Of a DNA stretch of 20,828 nucleotides, positions 1 to 7,772 are shown in pieces. A program made the position numbers and the translations under genes. The first letter of the stretch is position 1, and each line of letters opens with the position of its first letter. The DNA comes from Entophlyctis helioformis (Eukaryota > Chytridiomycota > Chytridiomycetes > Chytridiales > Chytriomycetaceae). The stretch is taken from positions 1 to 20,828 of the forward strand of contig JAHLKH010000315.1 in NCBI GenBank assembly GCA_025526915.1, read 5' to 3'. The notes below the pieces were generated by a model. It searched no databases, was not told the DNA's origin, and worked only from the letters and a program-made list of their open reading frames with translations.

Positions 1-494
1 GCCGCTGGAAGGCATGCCGCCGGCACCAAGGAGCACGGCATGCTTGTTGGCAGCAATAACCCTGTGCCGCGGCTGGCTCCCTGCCGGCTGCCTGTTCTCC
101 TTGGGTGTAGCAGCGGCAGCAGCAGAAGTGCTGGACGGTTGGCTACGAGTTGCAGCCGTTGAACTGCACCGGCTGTCGCAGAAGCGGCAGCAGCGGCAGC
201 CGCTGTTGATGTCGCAGAGGTCGCGCGGTGGCGGTGGCGTTGCTGCCTGTCGACAAGCTTCGGCCGCTACTGGTAGAAATGGACGCATTCGCCGAGCCAG
301 TTCCAGCAGAGACCGCAGTGCCCGTAGTGCCAGCAGTGCCCGCAGTGCCAGACATGCGACGAGAGTCCATGCCTGTTTGTTGTCGGCGTGCAAGGTGGGA
401 TTGGTGTGCTCGAGTTGAAACGGTGGATCGTGAAACAGATCGCGAACGTGCGTTTCAAGAGGGTGCGTGGAAACGATGCGCATCTCGTGGTGTA
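1..494. other. GC-rich stretch with no supportable gene
   Basis: Open frames here are short, overlap on both strands, mostly lack a convincing ATG context, and have repetitive composition (Ala/Pro/Val-rich on plus, Gly/Thr/Ser-rich on minus), caused by GCAGC- and CAGTGCC-type short repeats. I recognise no domain. The segment may be the edge of a gene outside the window, but nothing in the sequence decides this. Confidence 0.5.
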
Positions 495-993
495 AACTCA
501 TTGCAACTTCTCACACAGCACATGCCACGAGCCATGGCACAGACTTGTTAGCAACAATCCCGTATGGTTCCTGCCAACCAGTCCGCCGTTTGTGTGCCCA
601 GAGATGAGACTGGATCACGACAAGTGACGCCTGCAGCAAGTCCGCAGCAAGGCTGGCATTGACGAGCAGGCCGTGCAAGATGCCAGCCAGTGACTTTTGC
701 CAGGCGAGTGGCCGCGTGTCTCGAGGTCCATTGACTTGATGCTGGATGCCAGAGAGCCAAGACACGGCAAACGCGCGACAGGACACTGTGCAAGTCGGCG
801 TGGCGTTGCGAGCAACGTGTATATCAGCAAAAGGAGAGCGCCACGACAGGATGCACATCGTCGCTGTCTGGCTGAGCAAAAGTGTATGATACATGGACAA
901 AAGAAGTGGTTCCATCCGGGATCGAACCGGAGACCCCCGCGATGTGAACACGGTGTGATGACCAACTACACCATAGAACCCCCTTCTTGTCTC
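495..993 (-). repeat. tRNA-Val dispersed repeat, copy 1
   Basis: Read on the minus strand, this segment matches 9482-10000 and 14246-14765 almost base for base: a short leader, the tRNA-Val gene, then about 400 bp of non-coding sequence. Similarity fades near 490-505, so this copy is shorter than the other two, which go on into the 3' end of an ankyrin gene or its remnant. Its left boundary is approximate. It forms the left outer arm of a large imperfect palindrome whose right arm is copy 2. Confidence 0.85.
907..980 (-). tRNA. tRNA-Val (anticodon CAC), copy 1
   Basis: A complete 74-nt cloverleaf can be folded by eye. The acceptor stem is GGTTCTA paired with TGGAACC, the D arm has AGTTGG, the anticodon stem CCGTG/CGCGG carries loop TTCACAT (anticodon CAC, reads GTG valine codons), and the T arm TCCGG/CCGGA has loop TTCGATC. 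The B box reads GGTTCGATCCC. There is no intron and no encoded CCA. An oligo-T terminator (AAAA on plus, 899-902) follows 4 nt after the gene. It differs from the other two copies by one D-loop base (GGTC rather than GGTT). A solo LTR begins 13 bp upstream. Confidence 0.93.
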
Positions 994-1311
994 TGTAGCG
1001 GGCCAAGTCTGTGCAGTCGGTCAGATACGCTTCATTACACACATGTGGTAGCATTCAAGGCCGAACCTGTGCAGTCGGTCAGATACGCTTAGAGCCGACT
1101 GCACGCAGGGCAAGGCACGCTTTAAGTACGCGGCTAACACACTCGACATGAGGCAACAGCCCGAAACAACTTGTGGCGTCTAGGCGCGCCCCAACTGTGG
1201 GTTGCGCCCCTCGGCCGAATGGCCGAGTCTCATGTCCAATCCTGAGACATCGAGAGGCGCATCCCCCTGGAGGCGATCCACCGAGCTAGGCGGCTGAGCC
1301 CGTAACATCTC
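990..1311. repeat. 4-bp target-site duplication TCTC around solo LTR
   Basis: TCTC at 990-993 and TCTC at 1308-1311 directly flank the LTR at 994-1307. Deleting the LTR and one TCTC restores the contiguous sequence cttgTCTCtttttt. That is the exact reverse complement of the pre-insertion sequence inferred on the other side of the palindrome (aaaaaaGAGAcaag). The duplicated bases lie 10-13 bp before the tRNA-Val 5' end. Confidence 0.85.
994..1307 (-). mobile_element. Solo LTR of the Ty3/gypsy element
   Basis: This 314-bp sequence runs TGTAGC...TAACA on plus, so TGTTA...CTACA in element sense. It matches the LTRs at 3699-4013 and 9167-9481 except for one missing C in the GCGGCCTAAC run. It has its own 4-bp duplication on both sides and no internal sequence attached, so it is a solo LTR left by LTR-LTR recombination. 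It contains a 24-bp direct repeat (1009-1032 and 1067-1090) and a 7-bp-stem hairpin at 1210-1227. In element sense it points toward the tRNA-Val gene. Confidence 0.9.
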
Positions 1312-1472
1312 TTTTTTCGGCTATGCGCTAATCATTCATGACTTTTGGATATCCTTCCTGAATTGAAATGCAATGCTCACGCGTTGAATTGTGTAGGATA
1401 CTGGACTGGAATGCAGCCAGCTTTCGACATCTGAACTTCATATCAAAGTATAGTAACACTGTGATGGTATGG
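1308..1472 (+). repeat. Inverted repeat, left arm (165 bp)
   Basis: This segment is the reverse complement of 3534-3698 with one mismatch (C at 1406). Weaker similarity (25 of 30 bases) continues to about 1502. The inner end carries an ATG at 1469-1471 that opens a 48-codon frame beginning M-A-D-P-A-T-L-L-K-K-L and stopping at 1613-1615. The mirror copy opens M-D-V-P-A-T-L-L-E-K-L. These look like the start of a gag-like reading frame, so the arm is probably the LTR-leader-gag end of an older retroelement. Its outer end abuts the tRNA leader sequence. Confidence 0.8.
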
Positions 1473-1499
1473 CAGATCCTGCGACACTCTTGAAGAAGC

Positions 1500-3537
1500 T
1501 CATGGAGCAAGTCGTCCAGCTGTATCAGTGCTTCCAGAGTCGCGTCCTTGTGACTCTTGCTCACGCAGCAGGCGTGCCGACTGAACAATTGGGATGCCGG
1601 CAGGCGTGTGCATGATGCGTGGTAGTGCGACGGGTTGCATGTCTGGACGCGAGACCGTAGGCTGGACCGTTGCGACGGCCGGCTCGGCTGACAAAGGTTG
1701 GTTGGATGAACTGCCGTAGAAGCTGTCGCGCTGTGGGCTGTAGTACGGCGCCAGGTGGTCGGCACTGATGAGGTTGTCGACCGCCGAGCCGTTTGGACGC
1801 ATCAGTCGGTACATGTCGTTTGGGCCTTGGTCAGTGATGATGAATGGGCCGATCCAGCGGAACTCGAACTTGTTCTTGTCGTGGTGCCACATCTTGACAT
1901 ACTCGCCAATCTCAAACCGACGCTCCTGCACAGGGTGGCTGCCGTCGTACTGCTCCTTCATGCGTTCGGCCTGGCGCTGTCAACAGTGCAGAGCGGCCGC
2001 GTGGTCCAGTCCAAGATCCTCGAGCTCGCATGCAGTCCACGCGGCTAGGTCGTCCGGATCACGCAGGTCGTACTCCAGCGGCGGTCGGTCGTCACCGGGC
2101 AGCCGCGGCTCAACGCCAAAGAGCAGGTAGAACGGCGAGAAAACCGGTCACCGAGTGAATGCGTGTGCGCAGGGCAAAGACGGCTTGCGAGAGATACACA
2201 TCCCAGTGCTCAGGAGAACTGGCGCACAGCTTGGTCAAGATGTCGCCCAGATTGCGGTGCATGCGTTCGACGGCTCCATTCGTGCGTGGGTGATATGGCG
2301 TGCTCGGCAGATGGTGGATGTCTTGCAGACGCAGGTACTCTTGCATCGCCTCGGCCATGAATGTAGCTGCGCGGTCAGACACGATCTCAACAGGTGCACT
2401 GTAGTGCATCATGATCTCCTCAAACAAGAACCTGGCGAATGTGGCCATGTCCCGCTTGGCATAGGCCTTTGCGACGACCCATCCTGTGGCATAGTCGATC
2501 GCGGTGAAGATCTGTGTGTTTCCCCGCTTGGTCGGCGTCAAGTCCTGCACGATGTCCACTCCCCACCGTTCAAATGGAAGCACGACGGGTGGAAGCGGGT
2601 GCAGCGGTGCGCGTGGCGGCCTGGCTGGCACCTCGTGCAGCTGACACTCGGGGCACTCCTTGATGAAATCGACCAGCGACGCCTCCATGTCTGGCCACCA
2701 GAACCTGTGCTGCAACAGCCCGAGCAGCGATGACGAGCCCAGGTGTCCAAGCGACCAGTGGTACCTGCCAATGAGCGTTGTCTGTTCGGACGCCGGGATG
2801 TACGGGACCGTCACGACCTGGCGGTGCACATTGACCTTGCGCATGAGCGTGTCGTGCTTGATCTCGAACCGCGACGCCTCATGCCGGATGCGCGCCGCAA
2901 TGTCGACCGGAACCGTGTCTGGCACAGTGCCTCTGTACTTGAACTGGACGACATATGCAGGCCAGTCAGTCTCTGGATCCCATTCCTGCTCCTCAGCGAC
3001 TGCCGGCGTCAGCACGTTCAGCTGCGCGGCCCTTTCGAGCAGGCCGTATGGGTCCTGGTCCGAGACTGACTGCTCTGGCTCGGGCAGACCTGAACGACGC
3101 GACGGACCATCTCCCAGCTGTGCCGATCCCGGCTGGTACACCAGGTGCGGCTTGTAGTGCTCGAATTCCTGAATCCAGCCCCACAGACGCGGCTTGGGGT
3201 CTTTCATGCTGTACAGCCATAGCAGCGGCTTGTGATCCGAGTGCACGGTCGTCGGGACGCCATGCACATAGCACCGGAAGTCACGCAACGCCGCAATGAC
3301 CGCGAGAAGCTCACACTCATGGGTCGGGTACCTCTGCTCTGCGTCGCTCAGCTTCTTGGACATGAACGCCATTGGCTGTGGGCCCTTGCCGAGATCCTGC
3401 GTCAAGACCGCGCCGATGGACTCCTTGGACACGTCTGGCCAGATGTCCATTGGCTTGGTAAAGTCTGGCACGATGCGAACGGGTGCTGACACAAGCGCCT
3501 GCTTGAGCTTCTCCAAGAGGGTCGCAGGAACGTCCAT
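1500..3537 (-). pseudogene. Degenerate Ty3/gypsy pol fragment (RNase H-integrase) of a second element
   Basis: The main open stretch, 2110-3537, starts inside the RT-RNase H connection. It has the RNase H core (A-P-V...D-F-T-K-P, then T-V-H-S-D-H-K-P), an integrase zinc finger (H-x4-H with C-P-E-C) and the integrase core (VDIVQDL, IVSDRAATF, NGAVERM). The frame is lost near 2140 (T-rich run), a stop interrupts near 1980, and 1500-1961 continues with the GPY/F-like module (WIGPFI...YRLM) and a long tail. The polymerase part with its active site is absent. It is clearly diverged from the pol at 4281-6962, so it is a separate, older family member. Its left end overlaps the inverted repeat and its first residues (M-D-V-P-A-T-L-L) derive from the right arm, so the fragment is a rearranged relic. 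Confidence 0.85.
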
Positions 3538-3698
3538 ACCATCACAGTGTTACTATACTTTGATATGAAGTTCAGATGTCGAAAGCTGGCTGCATTCCAA
3601 TCCAGTATCCTACACAATTCAACGCGTGAGCATTGCATTTCAATTCAGGAAGGATATCCAAAAGTCATGAATGATTAGCGCATAGCCGAAAAAAGAGA
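3534..3698 (-). repeat. Inverted repeat, right arm (165 bp)
   Basis: Mirror copy of 1308-1472 with a single mismatch. Its inner end supplies the ATG (3535-3537) that runs into the pol fragment; its outer end reads gcatagccgaaaaaagaga, of which gcatagccgaaaaa also occurs just upstream of the third tRNA-Val copy (14231-14244). So the outer 10-20 bp belong to the tRNA leader and the rest to an inserted sequence. Confidence 0.85.
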
Positions 3699-4013
3699 TG
3701 TAGCGGGCCAAGTCTGTGCAGTCGGTCAGATACGCTTCATTACACACATGTGGTAGCATTCAAGGCCGAACCTGTGCAGTCGGTCAGATACGCTTAGAGC
3801 CGACTGCACGCAGGGCAAGGCACGCTTTAAGTACGCGGCCTAACACACTCGACATGAGGCAACAGCCCGAAACAACTTGTGGCGTCTAGGCGCGCCCCAA
3901 CTGTGGGTTGCGCCCCTCGGCCGAATGGCCGAGTCTCATGTCCAATCCTGAGACATCGAGAGGCGCATCCCCCTGGAGGCGATCCACCGAGCTAGGCGGC
4001 TGAGCCCGTAACA
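3699..4013 (-). repeat. 3' LTR
   Basis: This 315-bp terminal repeat is TG...CA bounded in element sense. It carries the 24-bp direct repeat and the CTCGGCC-gaat-GGCCGAG hairpin (3916-3933). In element sense it follows the polypurine tract immediately. The pol tail frame reads across the LTR border and ends at 3886-3888, so about 42 codons of that frame lie in the LTR. Confidence 0.92.
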
Positions 4014-4515
4014 TTCCTCCCTTCCTAGAGGACGTCACGTCCGCAGACGACAAGGCCGGGCGAGCGCGTTGCACAATGGGAACGCCGCGCGTGTCGCGCC
4101 GAATGCCAGTAACGGCAGGTGCTGGTGCCGCGATGCGTGGCGGAGCGGCCGCTGCTGCTGGAACCGGCGTGAGCGGCTGATTGGACGCTCCTCCATAGAA
4201 CACGTCTGTCTGCGGGCTGTAGTATGGGGCGAGGTGGTCGCCATTGACAAGATTCTCGAGCATGGATCCGTTGGCGCGCATCAATCGGTACGTGTCGTTG
4301 GGCCCGACCTCCTGCACAATGTATGGCCCGGTCCACGAGAGCTCAAACTTGGTCTTGTCGTGATGCTTCTGCTTGACGTACTCGCCCACGACAAACCGAT
4401 CTGCTTGCACCGTGTGCGTCGTGTTGTAGCGCTCCTCCATGCGTTTGGCCTGAGCCTGCGATCGCACGTACGCGGCCTGGCGTGCAAGACCGACCTCATC
4501 GAGACGCGGGCGGTC
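3886..4515 (-). CDS. Integrase C-terminal tail (GPY/F module), frameshifted from pol
   Basis: This frame continues the integrase after a one-base shift near 4505-4520. Protein similarity jumps from the main pol frame (...DMAAWTA) to this one (RLDEVGLARQAAYVRSQAQA, then KRMEERYN). It contains the GPY/F-type fold (FVVGEYV, then WTGPYIV...YRLM, then HLAPYYSP), known in Ty3/gypsy integrases to follow the DDE core and to bear on DNA binding and multimerisation. A Pro/Ala-rich tail follows and the frame runs into the 3' LTR. No chromodomain is visible. One base is missing, or two extra, relative to an uninterrupted reading; that is either an inactivating mutation or a sequence error. Confidence 0.75.
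   Translation of the reverse strand, partial: DRPRLDEVGLARQAAYVRSQAQAKRMEERYNTTHTVQADRFVVGEYVKQKHHDKTKFELSWTGPYIVQEVGPNDTYRLMRANGSMLENLVNGDHLAPYYSPQTDVFYGGASNQPLTPVPAAAAAPPRIAAPAPAVTGIRRDTRGVPIVQRARPALSSADVTSSRKGGMLRAQPPSSVDRLQGDAPLDVSGLDMRLGHSAEGRNPQLGRA
4014..4026 (-). other. Polypurine tract
   Basis: In element sense the 13-nt all-purine run AGGAAGGGAGGAA ends exactly where the 3' LTR (TGTTAC) begins. That is the position and composition of the plus-strand primer of LTR retrotransposons. Confidence 0.85.
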
Positions 4516-6962
4516 CAGGCGGCCATGTCCTGCCAGTCCTTGGGATCGTACTCATGCGGCAGGCTGTCATCTCCGAGTAGGCGCGGCTCGACTCCAAACA
4601 GCAAGTAGAACGGCGAGTAGCCCGTGACCTCGTGGCGCCGCGTGCGCAGCGCGAGCAGAGCCTGTGGCACGTACTTGTCCCAGCGCTCGGGCGATCCGGC
4701 GCACAGCTTGGTGAGAATGGCGTTCAGCGACCGGTGCATGCGCTCGACGGCTCCATTCGTGCGCGGATGGTACGGCGTCGACGGCAGGTGGTTGGTCGCT
4801 TGCAGCTTGAGATACTCGCGCAGACCGTCGTTGGTGAACACGTTCGCGCGATCCGTGATAATCTCGCGTGGTGCACCAAACTGGCACAGGATCTCCTCGT
4901 AGATGAACTTGGCGGCGGTCGTGGCGTCGCGGTTGGGATACGCCTTGGCCACCACCCAGCGTGTGGCGTAGTCGATCGCGGTGAACAGCTGCGTGTTGCC
5001 GTCGGCCGTCGCAGGCAGATCCTGCACAATATCCACCCCCCACCTCTCAAAGGGCAGCGCGGCGGGCTCGAGCGGATGCAGCGGGTTGCGAACCGACGGC
5101 GCTGGCGTCTCGTGCAGCTGACAGACCGAGCAGCGGCGCACAAACTCGATCAGCTCAGCCTCCATGTTGGGCCACCAGTAGCGCGTCTGCAGCACGCCAT
5201 ACAGCGAGGCGGCTCCCATGTGGCCGAGCGTGCGGTGGAACTTGTCCATGATGGCGTCGCGCTCCGTAGACACAATGAATGGCACCACAAACTCCTTGCC
5301 GTTGACCATGACCCGTCGCTGCAGAGTGTCGTCGCGCAGCACAAACAGGCGGTTCTGCTGCGAGATCAGAGCAGTGTGGCGCGGCGACAGACCAGGCGGC
5401 ACCGTGTTGTTGAGCTTGAACTGGAGCGCGTGCATCGGCCAATCGCGCTCTGGATCCAGCTGCGGCGGTGCGGCTGGTGCGGCTTCCAGTGGGTGCAGCT
5501 GAACAGCGTCAGCGCGAATGCCATACGGGTCAGCATCGATGATCGGAACCGCGGGCTCGGGCAGGTCGGTGCGGCGGGACGGCGCGTCTGCAGGCTGCCA
5601 CTTGCCAGGCGTGTACTCCAGCGACGGCCCGTAGTGCTCAAACTCCAGCTGCCAACCCCACTGCCGTGGCCCAGGTCGATCCAACCCCTTCAGCCACGTC
5701 AGCGGCTGGTGATCCGTGTGCACAATCGTGCGGACGCCATCCACATAACAGCGCCAAGTGCGCAGCGCATGAATCACAGCCATCGCCTCGCGATCGGTCG
5801 CCGAGTAGTTGCGTTCCGCCGGCGACAGCTTGTGCGACAAGAACGCGATCGGCTGGTGGCCCTTGCCGTGATCCTGCGAGAGCACGCCGCCGACGGCGTC
5901 CTGGCTGGCATCCGTCCATACGTGCATTGGCTTGCTGAAGTCTGGCGCGGCGCAGACGGGCGCCGAGACGAGCGCGTCCTTGAGCGCCTGGAACGCCGCC
6001 ATCTCGTCCGGGCCCATGGCGAACGGCACGTCCTTGCGTGTAAGGCGGTTGAGCGGGATGGCGATGCGGCCGTAGTCGCGGACAAAGCGGCGGTAATAGT
6101 TGCAAAGCCCCATGAACGACTGCAACTGTACCAACTCCTTAGGCACTGGCCAGCTGGCAATCGCCTCCAGCTTGCGCGGATCCGGCCGAATGCCCGCGGC
6201 TGAGACCAGGTGGCCGCAGTATTCGACCTCGTCGAGGCCGAACCGGCACTTCTTGGCATTGGCGACCAGTCCGTACTTGGCCAGCCGCTCGAACACCGCC
6301 CGGACGCGCTCCTGCAGCTGTTGGTCATCAGCCGCATACACAAGGATGTCATCGAGATACACAACGCAAATGCTATCGACCAAACCCTCCAGCACACGAT
6401 TCATCATGCGCTGGTAGGTGGCCGGCGCATTTCTCAGCCCAAATGGCATAGCCAAGTACTCAAACTGTCCATACCGCGTGTTGAATGCAGTGTATTGGAC
6501 TGAGTCTTCAGCCATGGGCACCTGCTGGTAGCCAGACTGCATGTCCAGCACCGCAAAGCGCCGCATGCCATACAACCGATCCAGGTTGTCATCAATGCGC
6601 GGCAAACCCGTCGCATCGGCTTTGGTCTGCTGGTTCAGTGCGCGATAATCCACGCACATCCGCAGAGTGCCGTCCTTCTTTTTGACAAAGAGGATCGGCA
6701 GCGACCATGGGCTGCTACTGGGGCGGATGACGCCAGCCTCCAGCAGTGCGATCAGCTGCTTGCGCACCTCATCGAGCTCTCGCGGGCTCATGCGGTACGC
6801 CTGCCGCTTGACCGGCGTGCTGTCCAACAGCTCAATCCGGTGCATGCCATGCTCACCCAGCTGTGCAAGCTCTTTAGAGATTTTGAGCTTGCTACCAGCG
6901 GGCGGGAGGACGCCAGGGAACTCCCTGCGCAAGGTCTCGACCCACTCGGGGAACGATCCATC
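4281..6962 (-). CDS. pol: Pol: reverse transcriptase, RNase H and integrase
   Basis: The enzyme copies element RNA to DNA and integrates it. Residue numbers count from the TTG codon at 6932. RT has FAVLDMQSGYQQ (catalytic Asp130) and YLDD (192-195). RNase H has WTDAS (Asp341), Glu382, HTDHQP (Asp407) and ADAPSR (Asp449). The integrase zinc finger uses His566, His571, Cys601 and Cys604; the catalytic triad is Asp634, Asp694, Glu730 with the classical 35-residue second spacing. All catalytic residues are present. There is no ATG at the front: the frame is open back to a UAG at 6963-6965, directly after the protease and in the same frame, so expression needs readthrough or the copy has a nonsense mutation. 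Near 4510 the frame is lost; the natural continuation is in the frame ending at 3886, and the last ~75 residues of this frame are out-of-frame sequence. Confidence 0.93.
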   Translation of the reverse strand, partial: DGSFPEWVETLRREFPGVLPPAGSKLKISKELAQLGEHGMHRIELLDSTPVKRQAYRMSPRELDEVRKQLIALLEAGVIRPSSSPWSLPILFVKKKDGTLRMCVDYRALNQQTKADATGLPRIDDNLDRLYGMRRFAVLDMQSGYQQVPMAEDSVQYTAFNTRYGQFEYLAMPFGLRNAPATYQRMMNRVLEGLVDSICVVYLDDILVYAADDQQLQERVRAVFERLAKYGLVANAKKCRFGLDEVEYCGHLVSAAGIRPDPRKLEAIASWPVPKELVQLQSFMGLCNYYRRFVRDYGRIAIPLNRLTRKDVPFAMGPDEMAAFQALKDALVSAPVCAAPDFSKPMHVWTDASQDAVGGVLSQDHGKGHQPIAFLSHKLSPAERNYSATDREAMAVIHALRTWRCYVDGVRTIVHTDHQPLTWLKGLDRPGPRQWGWQLEFEHYGPSLEYTPGKWQPADAPSRRTDLPEPAVPIIDADPYGIRADAVQLHPLEAAPAAPPQLDPERDWPMHALQFKLNNTVPPGLSPRHTALISQQNRLFVLRDDTLQRRVMVNGKEFVVPFIVSTERDAIMDKFHRTLGHMGAASLYGVLQTRYWWPNMEAELIEFVRRCSVCQLHETPAPSVRNPLHPLEPAALPFERWGVDIVQDLPATADGNTQLFTAIDYATRWVVAKAYPNRDATTAAKFIYEEILCQFGAPREIITDRANVFTNDGLREYLKLQATNHLPSTPYHPRTNGAVERMHRSLNAILTKLCAGSPERWDKYVPQALLALRTRRHEVTGYSPFYLLFGVEPRLLGDDSLPHEYDPKDWQDMAAWTARVSMRSVLHARPRTCDRRLRPNAWRSATTRRTRCKQIGLSWASTSSRSITTRPSLSSRGPGHTLCRRSGPTTRTD

Positions 6963-6965
6963 CTA
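6963..6965 (-). other. In-frame UAG between protease and RT
   Basis: The codon order is GAG-UAG-GAU-GGA, with the same frame open on both sides. Downstream residues (DGSFPEWVETL, then RREFPGVLP) look like the usual lead-in to a Ty3/gypsy RT, so the stop interrupts one continuous coding unit. It could be a point nonsense mutation or a second recoding site. I see no known readthrough hexanucleotide after it. Confidence 0.7.
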
Positions 6966-7769
6966 CTCCGGAGTGGCGGCGAGCTCGAACAGGCTGACAG
7001 CCCACTCGATCTCGCCGCGCTTGTTGGCCCGCTTGAACTGATCATACGACATCAGTTCAACGGCGCTGGCGGCGAGCGACGCAGGCGGCGAGCTGGCCTT
7101 GGCGTCAGCCATGGCGACTGGTCCACGCGGCGTGTTGGCACACAGTTGCCCGTCACGCCCGAACCGCCACTCGGCCCGGACCGCCTCGAGCCACGGCAGG
7201 CCCAGCACCAAGTCGTGGTGCTCGTCGATGGGTGCCACGAATGCATCCAGCCGACCCAGCGACTGACCGTCGGGCGTCTGCAGCTCAAACACGCACGCCT
7301 TGGACAGCGTGATGTCGTCCGAGCCGTCGCCAAGGCGTAGCGGTACGCCGCGTGGCAGCTGGTGTGTCTCGACCAGACCCTTGGCGACCAGCTGCTGGTA
7401 CAGACGCAGACCGACGAAGTTGGCACCAGCGCCTGAGTCGCCCAATGCTGTGGCAGATACAGATCCGATGGCCACCGAGAATCGACGGAGCGGGCGAGCC
7501 GATGGCGCGAAATCCAGCTTGAAAAACGACGCGCCAGATCTGCCCGCCACCACATCGGCGAATGAGCGCTTGGGCATGGGCATTGGCGGAGCAGGCGGGG
7601 CGGGCGGAGCAGGCGTCACAGGCTCCGCAGCAGGCACGGGTGGTGCAGGCAGCACCGGCGGGGCAGGCTTCATGGCGGGAGGGCTGCTAGATGGAGGTAC
7701 CGGACGTGGCGATGGTTGTGTAGGAAGACTGCTTTCATTCCATACACGCTCATCACCACGCCGGCACCG
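6966..7769 (-). CDS. Retroelement aspartic protease
   Basis: This pepsin-like retroelement protease cleaves the Gag-Pol polyprotein. The first ATG is at 7673; the frame is open 32 codons further upstream to the gag UGA, with no other stop. From that ATG, residues 1-35 are Pro/Ala-rich linker. The active-site motif is LGDSGAGANFVG (catalytic Asp79), followed by a flap region and the hydrophobic-Gly element LVLGLPWL (about 155-161). The frame ends at the UAG at 6963. Because it shares the gag frame and follows gag after a single UGA, the most economical expression route is readthrough to Gag-Pro; internal initiation at 7673 is the alternative. Confidence 0.85.
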
Positions 7770-7772
7770 TCA
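7770..7772 (-). promoter_or_regulatory. Candidate UGA-CGG stop readthrough site between gag and protease
   Basis: Gag ends in CAG-CAC-UGA and the next codon is CGG. Checking the 32 triplets from 7769 down to the protease ATG at 7673 finds no further stop, so gag and protease are one frame with one UGA. UGA followed by CGG is a leaky context known from several plant-virus readthrough proteins. The following sequence is GC-rich (TGCCGGCGTGG...) and could form structure, which I did not fold. The function is inferred. Confidence 0.6.

Noticed and set aside
14..551. Short overlapping frames at the left edge
   Set aside because: They lack recognisable domains and are produced by simple repeats; no splice model or start is favoured.
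994..4013. A second LTR element bounded by the direct LTRs at 994-1307 and 3699-4013
   Set aside because: The flanks do not pair that way. The left LTR has matching TCTC on both of its own sides, and the LTR at 3699 pairs (GAGA) with the one at 9167. The enclosed pol is a diverged relic with its own inverted ends and no primer site or purine tract next to these LTRs.
4632..6203. 523-codon plus-strand frame opposite pol
   Set aside because: It is antisense to the RT/integrase with all catalytic motifs on the minus strand. Long shadow frames are expected at this GC content.
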